A stretch of 64,000 nt of DNA from Haloferax sp046557615 (GCF_046557615.1 NZ_JBKIII010000001.1:1364001-1428000), one strand, 5' to 3'; positions 52,140 to 61,538 are shown, counted from the stretch's first letter. Numbers and translations are program-made. The notes: generated by a model from the sequence alone, not told the origin.

Positions 52140-53591
52140 CTACGATGGAGGGGACTCTGCTGGCAATTCAACTGCTTTGGTGTGCTGGGAGAGCCAGTCA
52201 CCGAGTGCGTCGGAGTCGGAGGGGACGTTCAGTTTTCGGGTCGTCTCAGCCAAGTCTGGGTAGCCACCGACGTCTTCGAACGTATCAATGAACGCCCCGT
52301 CTCTCTCTGCTAGTTGCGTCAGTATTCGCTCATCGTGCGGCGTTCGTGCTGCAGGTCGCGCACCGACGGACTGCGTGTGGTGGGCCTCGACATCAGCTGC
52401 CGGAATAGGCGTGAGCGACCCCAGTGGAATCGGTGGCTCGTCGGCGAGCGTAACTGACTCGATGTCCGCACCGGTCACGGGCATCGATTCGCGGGGCCCC
52501 TGGTTGTCGTCGAGGTACACTTCGTCTTCGTGTTCGCCGTAGGTACCGAGACCGAATTCGATTGGTTCCGGCGTCGTCGCCTTGTTTCCAATAATCGAGA
52601 GTCGGTTTCGTCCGTTGATATCGGCGACGACACCGCCACCACAGTTAAAGATGAGATTGTTCACGACCTGTGCATCAATCCCAACCCAGCGACCGACGTA
52701 CGGATTACGATAGTGATTATTTGCGTACAGATTCCCGATGATGCTCGTGTCGTGTCCACCCGAAATGAGCGAGCCGTAGGCGTGCTCGTCTTCGGGGTGG
52801 ACTTGGGTGTTCGCCTGCCCTTCGGCGATAATCGTGTTGGCGATGGTAAAGGGATTCGAGGCCGTCGAGTTCCGCCCACTGGTGCTGAGTACCTCGTCGG
52901 AGCCCCACGTCATCGAACAGTGGTCCACGATGACCTCCTGTCCGTCTGAGCCACCGACGTTCATCGCATCGACGGCGTAGCCCTCGTTCCCCCACTCGTC
53001 TTCTGAACTCACCGTCTCCGTCCCAGGGCGAACGCGCAGGTGTTGAATAATCACGTTCTGTGCGTTGATAACGTCGAACGAGTCACGGATGAGCGTTATT
53101 CCAGGGTCAGGCGCGGTCTGGCCTGCGATAACGACGTTCCCATTCTCTTCGTTGATTCGTAAATTAAAACCGGCGAGGTCGATGACACCCCCGACTTCGA
53201 AGACGATGAGCCGAGGCTCTGTTCGTTCGACTGCCCAGCGAAGCGAGCCCTCGTCGTAGTTGTCGAGGTTGGTTACTTTGACGACTTCGAGTGGGGTGGA
53301 ATCGAGCCAGTCCGCACTCGCATATCCATCGGTCGGGGCGTGTGCCGAGCTGGGAGACGATGCAAAAACCTCCGAGCTAAGCTCGACTTTTCGGTCATCG
53401 TGAGGCGTGGTTGTCTCGGTCGATGTCGATGGTGTACTCGTTTCTGTTTCGGTTCTTTCAGTCGTTACCTCGGTTGGAGGCGTCGGCTCGTCACTGGCCG
53501 TTTGGGTACAGCCAGCGAGGCAACCCAACATTGCACTGGCACCACCGGCCCGAAGAAACCGCCGTCGAGAAAAACACAAGTCAAACCCCAT
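52140..53591 (-). CDS. Tat-exported lipoprotein, pectate lyase-like
   Basis: A 483-aa protein. The N-terminus has a twin-arginine motif (SRRRFLRAGG, residues 8-17) and a lipobox ending at C28 (CLAGC), so it is exported folded and lipid-anchored. A Thr/Ser/Pro-rich linker follows (TERTETETSTPSTSTETTTP). The main domain is a right-handed beta-helix resembling polysaccharide lyase family 1 enzymes (GSLRWAVERTEPRLIVFEVG, VIVDHCSMTWGSDEVLSTSG). It may degrade pectin-like polymers. CATAAG on the plus strand (53615-53620) gives leaderless spacing to the ATG at 53591. The gene is flanked by copies of the tRNA-His end. Confidence 0.8.
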   Translation of the reverse strand: MGFDLCFSRRRFLRAGGASAMLGCLAGCTQTASDEPTPPTEVTTERTETETSTPSTSTETTTPHDDRKVELSSEVFASSPSSAHAPTDGYASADWLDSTPLEVVKVTNLDNYDEGSLRWAVERTEPRLIVFEVGGVIDLAGFNLRINEENGNVVIAGQTAPDPGITLIRDSFDVINAQNVIIQHLRVRPGTETVSSEDEWGNEGYAVDAMNVGGSDGQEVIVDHCSMTWGSDEVLSTSGRNSTASNPFTIANTIIAEGQANTQVHPEDEHAYGSLISGGHDTSIIGNLYANNHYRNPYVGRWVGIDAQVVNNLIFNCGGGVVADINGRNRLSIIGNKATTPEPIEFGLGTYGEHEDEVYLDDNQGPRESMPVTGADIESVTLADEPPIPLGSLTPIPAADVEAHHTQSVGARPAARTPHDERILTQLAERDGAFIDTFEDVGGYPDLAETTRKLNVPSDSDALGDWLSQHTKAVELPAESPPS

Positions 53592-53666
53592 AAATTTCAG
53601 ACAAAAGTAATTGACATAAGTATTTGGCAAGCCAGCAAGACGACGAACGGCGACGCGAAGGGTGGC

Positions 53667-53689
53667 GTTCAATTCTCACAGTTGGATTT
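53667..53689 (+). repeat. Degenerate third copy of the tRNA-His 3' end
   Basis: GTTCAATTCTC (53667-53677) is identical to the tRNA-His end and the next 12 bases match at 7 positions (18 of 23 in total). It lies just upstream of the pectate lyase promoter, so copies at 52056 and 53667 flank that gene. Confidence 0.4.
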
Positions 53690-53705
53690 TCATCCCCGTA
53701 CCACG

Positions 53706-54220
53706 CCCCACAAAGCTCATTTGCACATCGTCTGACATCACGCTATGAAACCCTCCAAGGCGTCTCTCATTTTCTCCTTTCTCCTTCTCACAGCGGGGTG
53801 TCTCGGGGGAACACCAACTGCCGAAACAGAGCAATCGACGACAGTACAAACGACAACTACGACCCAAGCCGCCACACCGACCATCTCGAACGGGACGGCG
53901 CGAACGAAGGCAATCACCTACCACGACGAACAGACCCGGTCGCTCATCGACCACTACGACGACGCCGGGGTCGGCAGACCGGATGCAGGGGTTGTGAACG
54001 TTTCATCGACTGGCATCTACGTCCGCGTCCAACAGGAGTACTGGTACACGAGTGGCGACCAAGAGGCAGACGGCGTCAACGAAGCGACCTACTTTGTGAA
54101 CGAGACGACGTTGCGGCAGGTGTACTGGTACTGAGCCGATGTGGTGTTCCTTCTTCTCTGTCCCAAACCCCAGAAAACTCATTTACACACCATCTGACAA
54201 AATGCTATGAAGCCCTCCAA
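53706..54220 (+). repeat. Tandem duplication covering two lipoprotein genes and their upstream DNA
   Basis: About 40 bp upstream of the ATG at 53745 closely matches the same region before 54207 (shared CTCATTT, CTGACA, GCTATGAA blocks), and the two proteins are paralogous, so the promoter and gene were copied together. Confidence 0.5.
53745..54134 (+). CDS. Small lipoprotein, paralogue 1
   Basis: A 129-aa protein with a lipoprotein signal (MKPSKASLIFSFLLLTAGCL, C19 in LTAGC), a Thr-rich linker (residues 27-50) and a C-terminal domain with YVRVQQEYWYTSGDQEADGV and NEATYFVNETTLRQV. The paralogue downstream shares the same ends. It would be exposed at the cell surface. No family is recognised. 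Confidence 0.65.
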   Translation: MKPSKASLIFSFLLLTAGCLGGTPTAETEQSTTVQTTTTTQAATPTISNGTARTKAITYHDEQTRSLIDHYDDAGVGRPDAGVVNVSSTGIYVRVQQEYWYTSGDQEADGVNEATYFVNETTLRQVYWY

Positions 54221-54542
54221 AGTGTCTCTCGTTCTCTCCTTGGTATTCCTCACGACGGGATGTCTCGGCGGCGTACTCGCCTCGCCCGATATTTCTGCCG
54301 ACGAGGCAAAAGCGCGGGCCGAGGCAGACCACGACGAGCTGACCCGCAGATACATCGACCACTACGACAGCTACGGGGTCTACCAGCCGTCATCGGAGGT
54401 CATAAACGTCACACACTCTGGATACTACATTCACGTCACCCAGGAGTACTACTACACGAATGGCGAATTAGAAACAGATTCAGTTAACGAAGCCACGTAC
54501 TTCGTTAACGAAACGACGACTCGGCGAGTGTCCCAGTCCTGA
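54207..54542 (+). CDS. Small lipoprotein, paralogue 2
   Basis: A 111-aa protein whose first residues (MKPSKVSLVLSLVFLTTGCL, lipobox C19) and last part (NEATYFVNETTTRRVSQS) match the upstream lipoprotein. The Thr-rich linker of paralogue 1 is missing and a charged helix (DEAKARAEADHDELTRRYID) is retained. It arose by tandem duplication. Confidence 0.65.
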   Translation: MKPSKVSLVLSLVFLTTGCLGGVLASPDISADEAKARAEADHDELTRRYIDHYDSYGVYQPSSEVINVTHSGYYIHVTQEYYYTNGELETDSVNEATYFVNETTTRRVSQS

Positions 54543-54584
54543 TTTTCTGACAACCGTAGTCCGAGAAAATGTAGTCGAGTGCAG

Positions 54585-54749
54585 TCACACAGAGACTGCG
54601 ATGCCCATCACGTCGTCCTTGCTAAAGTCAACGTGGTGAACTTTCTTTGCATGTTCTTGGACGGTTCGTACGAGTTCGTCGTCATCGTCGGATTCGGCTT
54701 CAAAATCACAGTCGAATCCGGCTTCTCGGCAGTTTACGTGTTTTGACAC
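54585..54749 (-). CDS. DUF1059 small protein
   Basis: A 54-aa protein with start GTG at 54749 (SKHVNCREAGFDCDFEAESD after the initiator). It has the DUF1059 pattern: C and D residues in CREAGFDCDFEAES, then an HAKKVHHVDFS helix-turn. The family is common in haloarchaea and bacteria, of unknown function. Longer ORF starts add unrelated residues. Confidence 0.75.
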   Translation of the reverse strand: MSKHVNCREAGFDCDFEAESDDDDELVRTVQEHAKKVHHVDFSKDDVMGIAVSV

Positions 54750-54858
54750 GGGTAACACCACCACGAATGTGGCACGGTACCATACGCGAGCCAATTAGAT
54801 AATCGTTGAGACGACGAAAAGCCCCACGACTATCACCAGAGAGAGCCTCAAATCTCGT

Positions 54859-55620
54859 ATGCAGGTCGCCATCCTCACCGTCGGCAACGAGTTGCTCGCG
54901 GGTGATATCGAAAACACGAACGCGACGTGGTTAGCCCGGCGACTCACCGAGGGAGGTGCGACAGTGACACGAGTTCAGACGGTCCCCGACGACCACGAGG
55001 TCATTGCCGACGTTGTTGCCGAGTGGAGCGACGCCTTCGATGCGGTCATCGTCACCGGCGGGTTGGGCGGGACGCCGGACGACATCACGATGGAAGCGGT
55101 CGCCGCCGGGATGGGAAGAGAGTTCGTCCTCAACGACGAGGCGGCCGAACAAGTGACAGCGACAATCGAGGCGATTCTGGAACGACGGCCCGATATCGAC
55201 TTCGAACTCGACGTGGCGTGGTACGCGTCGATGCCCGAAGGAGCCGAAGTATTGCCGAATAGCGAGGGACTCGCACCCGGGTGTTTGGCGGGGAACGTCT
55301 ACGTCCTGCCCGGCATCCCCGAAGAGATGAAACCGATGTTCGAGTCCATCGCCGAGCGGTTCGCAGGCGAGCGCCACTCTCAGTCGTGGTACGCGAACGT
55401 CCCCGAGGGCGCAGTTGCAGAGATACTCACCGAGGTACAGGGGCGGTTCGACGTGGAGGTCGGAAGCTACCCGAACCGGGGTGGGCCAACACGGATCAAA
55501 CTCACCGCAGGCGACGAGAGAGAACTCGATGCGGCGAGTTCGTGGTTCGAAGCCAACGTCTCGATGGAACTGTTCGAGACGGAGCAATTGGCAGTAGAAT
55601 CCAAAGAGAGTCGAACTTAG
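54859..55620 (+). CDS. CinA-like MoaB/Mog-domain protein
   Basis: A 253-aa protein of the competence/damage-inducible protein A family with the N-terminal molybdopterin-binding fold: ILTVGNELLAGDIENTNATW, VIVTGGLGGTPDDITMEAVA and YVLPGIPEEMKPMFESIAER. Relatives are nicotinamide mononucleotide deamidase-related. The C-terminal deamidase domain of bacterial CinA is absent. The stop overlaps the site-2 protease stop by 4 bp on the opposite strand (55617-55620). Confidence 0.85.
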   Translation: MQVAILTVGNELLAGDIENTNATWLARRLTEGGATVTRVQTVPDDHEVIADVVAEWSDAFDAVIVTGGLGGTPDDITMEAVAAGMGREFVLNDEAAEQVTATIEAILERRPDIDFELDVAWYASMPEGAEVLPNSEGLAPGCLAGNVYVLPGIPEEMKPMFESIAERFAGERHSQSWYANVPEGAVAEILTEVQGRFDVEVGSYPNRGGPTRIKLTAGDERELDAASSWFEANVSMELFETEQLAVESKESRT

Positions 55621-56789
55621 CGAGGTGAGATGAGCCCCGAATCGGGTCGCGGCATCGCATCGAGTGAGCCACGACTGCGGATGATGTTGAAGGCGGTCAC
55701 GAGGTCCGACCGGGAGACGAGTCCGACGAGGACGTCATCGTCGTCAATCACTGGGAGGCGACCCACACCGCGCTCTTGCATGAGTGCGATAGCGTCCATC
55801 GCGTCGGCATCGGGGCTGATTGTCGCGAGTTCGTGGCTCATCACGTCCTCGACGCGGTAGGCATCGCGCTCGACTTCTCTCACTGAGCGGGCGTCGTCGA
55901 GCGTCACCATACCAACCAAATCGCCGTCTCGGAGGACGGGATAGCCGGTGTGGCGTTCGATGAACATCTGTTGGAGCAGGTCGGTGACACTCGTCGTCTC
56001 TTCGACGGTGCTGAGGTTCTCGCGGGCGGTCATGATATCGCGGACGACCACGTCTTGGAACGTCGCTTTGAGGACGCTCTGTTGGGCCTCACCGGACGCG
56101 CCGATGTAGATGAAGAACGCGAGCGCGACGAGAAAGAGGTTGAAGAACAACCCGAAGATGCCGAGTAGGAAGGCGAAGACCTTCCCGACTTCGGCGGCCA
56201 TCTGCGTGGCTTTCGCGTGCGGGCGAGTGCGAGCGAGGAGTGCCCGGAGGACGCGCCCGCCGTCCATCGGGAACCCGGGGAGCATGTTGAACACCGCGAG
56301 CGTGATGTTCATCAGCGCGAGGTAGCCGAGGACGAACTTGAATTCGGGGAGGGAACTCGGGGCGACGAGGAACCCGGCGTAGGCGACGATGCCGATGAGG
56401 ATGGAGACGACCGGCCCCGCGATTGCGATGGTGAGTTCTTGTTTCCAGTCTTCGGGGATGTCGGTAAAGCGGGCGACGCCGCCGAAGAGCCAGAGCGTAA
56501 TCGACTCGATAGTGTAGCCGTAGCGCATGGCGACGAGCGAGTGGCCGAACTCGTGGAGAAGCACGCCGAGGAACAACCCCGTCGCGGCGGCGGTGCCGAG
56601 TATCCACTGGGTCGGCGGCGTGGCGAGCGCGGCCCCGTCGATTGTGGAACCGAAGAGGTCGTTCACGAGCGCGGTGAGTTGCGCCACGTCGGTGCCGATG
56701 AGCCACGCGAAGAGTGGGAGCACTACGAGGAACGTCAGGTCCAACTTAATCGGGATGCCGAAGGCGCTTCCGATTCGAATACCTCGCAT
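55617..56789 (-). CDS. Site-2 protease (M50) with CBS domains
   Basis: A 390-aa membrane metalloprotease. Zinc motif HEFGH is at 79-83 and the second motif is NMLPGFPMDGGRVLRALL. Four to six TM helices. The C-terminal part is two CBS domains (VVRDIMTARENLSTVEETTS, VEDVMSHELATISPDADAMD), which usually bind adenosine ligands and regulate activity. It may cleave membrane-bound regulators. The ATG at 56789 follows a CTTAAG box near 56814. It is divergent from the cupin gene. Confidence 0.88.
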   Translation of the reverse strand: MRGIRIGSAFGIPIKLDLTFLVVLPLFAWLIGTDVAQLTALVNDLFGSTIDGAALATPPTQWILGTAAATGLFLGVLLHEFGHSLVAMRYGYTIESITLWLFGGVARFTDIPEDWKQELTIAIAGPVVSILIGIVAYAGFLVAPSSLPEFKFVLGYLALMNITLAVFNMLPGFPMDGGRVLRALLARTRPHAKATQMAAEVGKVFAFLLGIFGLFFNLFLVALAFFIYIGASGEAQQSVLKATFQDVVVRDIMTARENLSTVEETTSVTDLLQQMFIERHTGYPVLRDGDLVGMVTLDDARSVREVERDAYRVEDVMSHELATISPDADAMDAIALMQERGVGRLPVIDDDDVLVGLVSRSDLVTAFNIIRSRGSLDAMPRPDSGLISPR

Positions 56790-56876
56790 ACCGGCTACTA
56801 GCCGTGGAAGGGTCTTAAGCAATCAGGCTCGTTTCACAGGGGAAAGCTTACGCGGGCCGGTGATGCCTAGCAGTAC

Positions 56877-57275
56877 ATGAGCGATTCTCGACCGAACCCA
56901 GTTGTCAAACGCGGCAACGACATCGAGTACGACGCCGTCGGCGCGGCCGCGGGGATGAAAAAGGGCGTCCTCATCTCGGATGCGGACGGCGCACCGAACT
57001 TCGCGATTCGCCGATTCGTCCTCGACGCTGGTGCGGAAGTGCCCAAGCACACCAACGAAGTCGAACACGAACAACACGTTCTCTCGGGAACTTACGTCGT
57101 TGGCATCGGTGACGAAGAGTACGAAGTCGGAGCGGGTGACTCACTCTTTATTCCTGCTGGTGTGGTCCACTGGTATCGAAACGAATCCGACGACGAAGGC
57201 TCGTTCCTCTGTGCGGTCCCGAACGGCGACGACGAAATCGTTCTCGCCGAAGACGCAGACGAACCGCTGAAATAG
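56877..57275 (+). CDS. Cupin domain protein
   Basis: A 132-aa single-domain cupin. The two beta-barrel motifs are seen as PKHTNEVEHEQHVLSGTYVV (metal ligands H/E/H in the first) and GAGDSLFIPAGVVHWYRNES. The role is unknown; small cupins act as isomerases, dioxygenases or binding proteins. CTTACG near 56845-56851 gives leaderless spacing. It precedes the helicase gene by 21 bp and could be cotranscribed. Confidence 0.8.
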   Translation: MSDSRPNPVVKRGNDIEYDAVGAAAGMKKGVLISDADGAPNFAIRRFVLDAGAEVPKHTNEVEHEQHVLSGTYVVGIGDEEYEVGAGDSLFIPAGVVHWYRNESDDEGSFLCAVPNGDDEIVLAEDADEPLK

Positions 57276-57296
57276 CCCCTCTCCATATCACCTATC

Positions 57297-59351
57297 GTGT
57301 CTCAACAGGTCACCCGCGTGGACACGCTCTTTCTCCACCAAACGGGAGCAGACTATCTCGTCGTCGTCCGCCGAGACGGCAAGCGGGTACTCCGCGGGAA
57401 ACTCGAACTGAAAGAGACGAACGCCGGACCGCGTCCACTGCGATTCCTCGTCATGCGAAAGGGGCAGGAAGACCCACGCGACCCCTCGAAGTTCGTCGAC
57501 CTCGCCCGCGCAGCATCGCGCATTCGCATCTCGCAACAGACCTCACAGGCGGGCCGCCAAGAGCTGAAAGAGATGCTCGACGGCTACCAGTTAGAGGCGC
57601 TCGTCGTCCGCACCTGTCGGCGGTGTTCTTCGAGCAGTCGCTACTCGCCGATTACCGACGATACAGCCATCAAAGCCGAACGCGAGTACATCTGCCACGA
57701 CTGCGCCGTCAAGGAACTCGAACAGGAACTCTCCTTCGCTGGCGGCCTCACGAGAGCGGCCCAGGACCGCCTCGAAGAACTCCTCTTCGAGACCCAAGAC
57801 CTCACGAAAATCACGAACCTCCTCCAAGGAGAGTTGGACCCCGACCTCACGAAGTTCGACACCATCAGTGCGACGACGGAGGACGTGGACCTCGTCGAAA
57901 CCGATTCCGTGGATATCCATCCGAATCTGAAGTCGATGCTGACGGGACGATTCGACACCCTCCTCCCGGTACAGAGTCTCTCTGTGAACAACGGCCTCCT
58001 CCAAGGCGACGACCAACTCGTCGTGAGTGCGACGGCGACAGGGAAGACGCTCATCGGTGAGATGGCGGGCATCGACCGCATGCTCAAGGGCAAGGGGAAG
58101 ATGCTCTTTCTGGTCCCTCTCGTCGCGCTCGCCAACCAGAAACACGAGGACTTCAAGGAACGCTACGGCCACCTCGGGAAGGTGACGATTCGCGTCGGCG
58201 CGAGCAGAATCAACGACGACGGCAACCGATTCGACCCCGGCGCGGACGTTATCGTCGGCACCTACGAAGGTATCGACCACGCACTCCGGACGGGCAAAGA
58301 CCTCGGCGACATCGGAACCGTCGTCATCGACGAGGTCCACACCCTGAAAGAAGAAGAGCGCGGCCACCGCCTCGACGGGATGATTTCTCGGCTCAAGTAC
58401 TACTGCGAGAAGCGCACTCGTCAGCACGAGGGCTACGACGGCGCACAGTGGATTTACCTCTCTGCGACCGTCGGGAATCCGAAGTGGCTGAGCGAGAATC
58501 TGCGTGCCAAACTCATCGAGTACGAAGACCGCCCGATTCCAATCGAGCGCCACGTCACGTTCGCCAACGGCCAGGAGAAACCGCGAATTGAGAACCGACT
58601 CGTCAAGCGGGCGTTCGACACCAAGTCCTCGAAAGGCTACCGGGGGCAGACGATTATCTTCACCAACTCGCGGCGTCGGTGTCACGAGATCTCGCGTAAA
58701 CTCGAATACAACGCCGCGCCATACCACGCCGGGTTGGACTACAAACGCAGAAAGCGGGTCGAACGGCAGTTCGCCAATCAGGACCTCGCCGCAGTCGTCA
58801 CGACCGCCGCGCTCGCCGCCGGTGTGGACTTCCCGGCCTCGCAGGTCATCTTCGACACGCTCGCGATGGGTATCGAGTGGCTCTCGGTCCAAGAGTTCAG
58901 CCAGATGCTTGGGCGGGCAGGTCGACCCGACTACCACGACAGAGGGACCGTCTATCTCCTCGTCGAACCCGACGCGAGTTATCACAACACGATGGAGATG
59001 ACCGAAGACGAAGTCGCGTTCAAACTCCTGAAAGGCGAGATGGAGGAGGTTCGAACAGTGTACGACGAGTCTTCGGCGGTCGAAGAGACCTTAGCAAACA
59101 TCGTCGTCGCCGGGAAGAAAGCAAAATCGCTCAACGATAGGATGCTCGGCGATGTCCCAACCACCCACGCAGTCGGGAAACTGCTCGAATGGGACTTCAT
59201 CGATGGACTCCAACCGACGCCGCTCGGTCGCGCGATTACGTCGCACTTCCTCTCGCCTGCCGACGCCTTCCGCATCCTCAACGGCATCCGAAATGGCTTG
59301 TCGCCCTACGATATCGTTGCCGACCTCGAACTGGCCGACGAAGGCCGATAA
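57297..59351 (+). CDS. Ski2-like DEAD/DEAH-box helicase
   Basis: A 684-aa COG1202-type superfamily 2 helicase. N-terminal 135 residues carry a zinc ribbon (C107, C110, C133, C136). Walker A is SATATGKT (244-251); DEVH is the Walker B motif (VVIDEVHTLKE). Motif VI is QMLGRAGRPDYHD and motif III is YLSATVGNP. The C-terminal domain resembles Hel308-type winged-helix and ratchet regions (SSAVEETLANIVVAGKKAKS). It may act in RNA or DNA repair. The GTG start at 57297 is used. Confidence 0.85.
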   Translation: MSQQVTRVDTLFLHQTGADYLVVVRRDGKRVLRGKLELKETNAGPRPLRFLVMRKGQEDPRDPSKFVDLARAASRIRISQQTSQAGRQELKEMLDGYQLEALVVRTCRRCSSSSRYSPITDDTAIKAEREYICHDCAVKELEQELSFAGGLTRAAQDRLEELLFETQDLTKITNLLQGELDPDLTKFDTISATTEDVDLVETDSVDIHPNLKSMLTGRFDTLLPVQSLSVNNGLLQGDDQLVVSATATGKTLIGEMAGIDRMLKGKGKMLFLVPLVALANQKHEDFKERYGHLGKVTIRVGASRINDDGNRFDPGADVIVGTYEGIDHALRTGKDLGDIGTVVIDEVHTLKEEERGHRLDGMISRLKYYCEKRTRQHEGYDGAQWIYLSATVGNPKWLSENLRAKLIEYEDRPIPIERHVTFANGQEKPRIENRLVKRAFDTKSSKGYRGQTIIFTNSRRRCHEISRKLEYNAAPYHAGLDYKRRKRVERQFANQDLAAVVTTAALAAGVDFPASQVIFDTLAMGIEWLSVQEFSQMLGRAGRPDYHDRGTVYLLVEPDASYHNTMEMTEDEVAFKLLKGEMEEVRTVYDESSAVEETLANIVVAGKKAKSLNDRMLGDVPTTHAVGKLLEWDFIDGLQPTPLGRAITSHFLSPADAFRILNGIRNGLSPYDIVADLELADEGR

Positions 59352-59447
59352 GAGAGCAGTTTTCGGCCGGTCACGTTTTCTGAGCTGTCGGTGTGGAGTG
59401 GTCACAATGCCGCCACGCTTTTCGGGTGCCAGCGCGTCCCTCTGCGC

Positions 59448-61304
59448 GTGGTAGGGATTACGCCGGGTATCGTCGTCGTCTTTCTCGTTATCATTCTCGC
59501 CTTGCTGTTGTTTGCAACCGAGCCGGTTCCGGTTGACGTGACGGCAATCGGCATTATGGTGACGCTCATGCTCATCCAACCGGCGTCAGCGGCGCTGGTC
59601 TCCGTTGGCATACTCGCAGAGCCAATCGTGCTGTTCGAGTCGTACCCCGGCGACGCACTATCTGGCTTTGCGAACACGGCGACACTGACGGTGCTTGCGA
59701 TGTTCATTCTGAGCGAGGGCATCCAGCGAACCGGCGTTATCCAGATGCTCGGCGCGAAGATATCAACATTCACCGGCAACAGCGAGTTGAAGCAACTCGG
59801 TGCGACTGTCGGTCTCGTCGGGCCGATTTCCGGCTTTATCAACAACACCGCCGCAGTCGCTATCTTACTCCCGATGGTGACCGACCTCGCAGAACGCGGC
59901 GGGACCTCGCCCTCGAAACTACTCTTGCCGCTCTCGTACGCCTCGATGTTCGGAGGCATGCTGACGATCATCGGCACCTCCACGAACATCCTTGCAAGCG
60001 ACGTATACTCGCGGATTACAGGCGAAGCGGGGTTTTCGATGTTCGAGTTCACTGCGCTCGGTGCGGTCGTGATGGTCGTCGGCATGGTCTACTTGCTGAC
60101 TGTCGGGCGAACGCTCACTCCCATGCGCATCGAACCGCGCCGTGACCTCACAGAAGAGTTCGAGATGGCAGACTACCTGACGGAAGTCGTCGTCCGCGCC
60201 GACTCGCCACTCATCGGACAACAGGTGCAAAAGGCGCTCGTCGAGACGGAATTCGACGTCGACTTGCTCCAACTGATTCGCGGCGAGACGGTGTTTCTCG
60301 AACCACTCGGGCCGAAAGAAATCCAAGCAGGTGACGTGTTCACGGTCAGGACCGACCGCAACACGCTCGTCAACCTCATCGACGTCGAGGGGCTCGACCT
60401 CATGCCCATCACGGTCACCGAAGACGACCTCGAAATTGCCGATAAAGGGCAGAACCTCGTCGAAGTCGTCGTCGCACCCGGTTCGTCGCTCGTTGGCGAG
60501 TCGCTCGCGTCCGCGGGTTTCCGCCAACGCTACGACGCGACAGTCCTCGCTGTCCGGCGTGGTGGCGAACTCATTCGCCGTCGCATGGACAATCTTCCGC
60601 TCCGCGTCGGTGACACCCTGCTGGTACAGGCGACCGTCGAGAGTGTCGAACGCCTCGACCTGAATCGAGACTTCATCGTCGCCCAAGAAATCGAACGCCA
60701 CGACTACCGAGACGGAAAGATTCCAGTCGCACTCGGTATCGTCGCGGGCGTCGTCGGTCTCGCCGCGCTCGATATCCTCCCAATCGTCGTCGCGGCGCTT
60801 CTCGGCGCACTGTTGATGGTAGTGACCCGATGTCTTCGCCCGACCGAACTGTACGACGCCGTCCAATGGGACGTTATCTTTCTCCTCGCCGGGGTCATCC
60901 CCCTCGGCATCGCGATGGAGAACTCGGGGGCCGCAGAGTTGCTCGCGTCGATGGTCGTCATGACCGGCGATTTCCTCCCACTACTCGCCGTCTTGGGCGT
61001 GTTCTACCTCGTGACCGCCCTCTTGACGAACGTCATCTCGAACAACGCGAGTGTCGTACTCATGATTCCAGTCGCTATCGAAGCGGCGACGACGTTGGGC
61101 GCGCGACCGTTCTCGTTCGTCGTCGCGGTCATGTTCGCGGCATCGACGGCGTTCATGACGCCCGTTGGGTATCAGACGAATCTGTTCGTCTACGGTCCCG
61201 GCGGCTACAAGTTCACGGACTATATCCGCGTTGGAGGACCGCTCCAACTGGTATTCGCGGTTGTAACGACTCTCGGGGTGGCGTATTTCTTCCCACTGGT
61301 TTGA
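59448..61304 (+). CDS. SLC13/DASS-type anion transporter with TrkA-C domains
   Basis: A 618-aa membrane transporter. Two halves of TM helices carry the paired hairpin motifs GFINNTAAVAILLPM and LLTNVISNNASVVLMIPVAI. A cytosolic loop in the middle has two RCK_C (TrkA-C) domains (VVVRADSPLIGQQVQKALVE, VVVAPGSSLVGESLASAGFR). The fold is that of sulfate/dicarboxylate carriers of the SLC13 class. The GTG at 59448 is chosen because a CTTTTC element is about 27 nt upstream; the GTG at 59391 is an alternative. Confidence 0.85.
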   Translation: MVGITPGIVVVFLVIILALLLFATEPVPVDVTAIGIMVTLMLIQPASAALVSVGILAEPIVLFESYPGDALSGFANTATLTVLAMFILSEGIQRTGVIQMLGAKISTFTGNSELKQLGATVGLVGPISGFINNTAAVAILLPMVTDLAERGGTSPSKLLLPLSYASMFGGMLTIIGTSTNILASDVYSRITGEAGFSMFEFTALGAVVMVVGMVYLLTVGRTLTPMRIEPRRDLTEEFEMADYLTEVVVRADSPLIGQQVQKALVETEFDVDLLQLIRGETVFLEPLGPKEIQAGDVFTVRTDRNTLVNLIDVEGLDLMPITVTEDDLEIADKGQNLVEVVVAPGSSLVGESLASAGFRQRYDATVLAVRRGGELIRRRMDNLPLRVGDTLLVQATVESVERLDLNRDFIVAQEIERHDYRDGKIPVALGIVAGVVGLAALDILPIVVAALLGALLMVVTRCLRPTELYDAVQWDVIFLLAGVIPLGIAMENSGAAELLASMVVMTGDFLPLLAVLGVFYLVTALLTNVISNNASVVLMIPVAIEAATTLGARPFSFVVAVMFAASTAFMTPVGYQTNLFVYGPGGYKFTDYIRVGGPLQLVFAVVTTLGVAYFFPLV

Positions 61305-61353
61305 AACGACGGAACGAAACCCTTTAGAACGAGACGGCATGACGAATAAACGC

Positions 61354-61426
61354 GGGACCGTGGGTTAGCCTGGTATACTTCGGGCCTTGGGTGCCCGTGA
61401 CCCCGGTTCAAATCCGGGCGGTCCCA
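61354..61426 (+). tRNA. tRNA-Pro (anticodon TGG)
   Basis: A 73-nt cloverleaf. The acceptor is GGGACCG paired with CGGTCCC, discriminator A. The anticodon stem CGGGC/GCCCG encloses the loop CTTGGGT, with anticodon TGG. The T arm is CCCGG-TTCAAAT-CCGGG. No intron. CTTTAG about 30 nt upstream may be its promoter. Two degenerate copies of the 3' end lie within 260 bp downstream. Confidence 0.95.
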
Positions 61427-61514
61427 TCCGATTTTGCGACGAACAAACGTGAGGAGTAAATCGTATCCGAGCGACCGGTTTGAACCAAGGAGTGAAGCGA
61501 AGCGGAACGACTGA

Positions 61515-61538
61515 GGTTCACAATCCGGGCGGTCCCAC
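61515..61538 (+). repeat. tRNA-Pro 3'-end copy 2 (att-like)
   Basis: GGTTCACAATCCGGGCGGTC and the following CCAC repeat the tRNA-Pro T arm and acceptor end with a single inserted C. The preceding motif is GCGAAGCGGAACGACTGA. Confidence 0.65.

Noticed and set aside
51931..53700. A complete integrated element at tRNA-His
   Set aside because: No integrase, replication or regulatory gene is present; only repeats and cargo-like genes remain, so it is described as a footprint.
57591..58985. A minus-strand frame of 464 codons opposite the helicase
   Set aside because: Antisense shadow; helicase motifs are on the plus strand.
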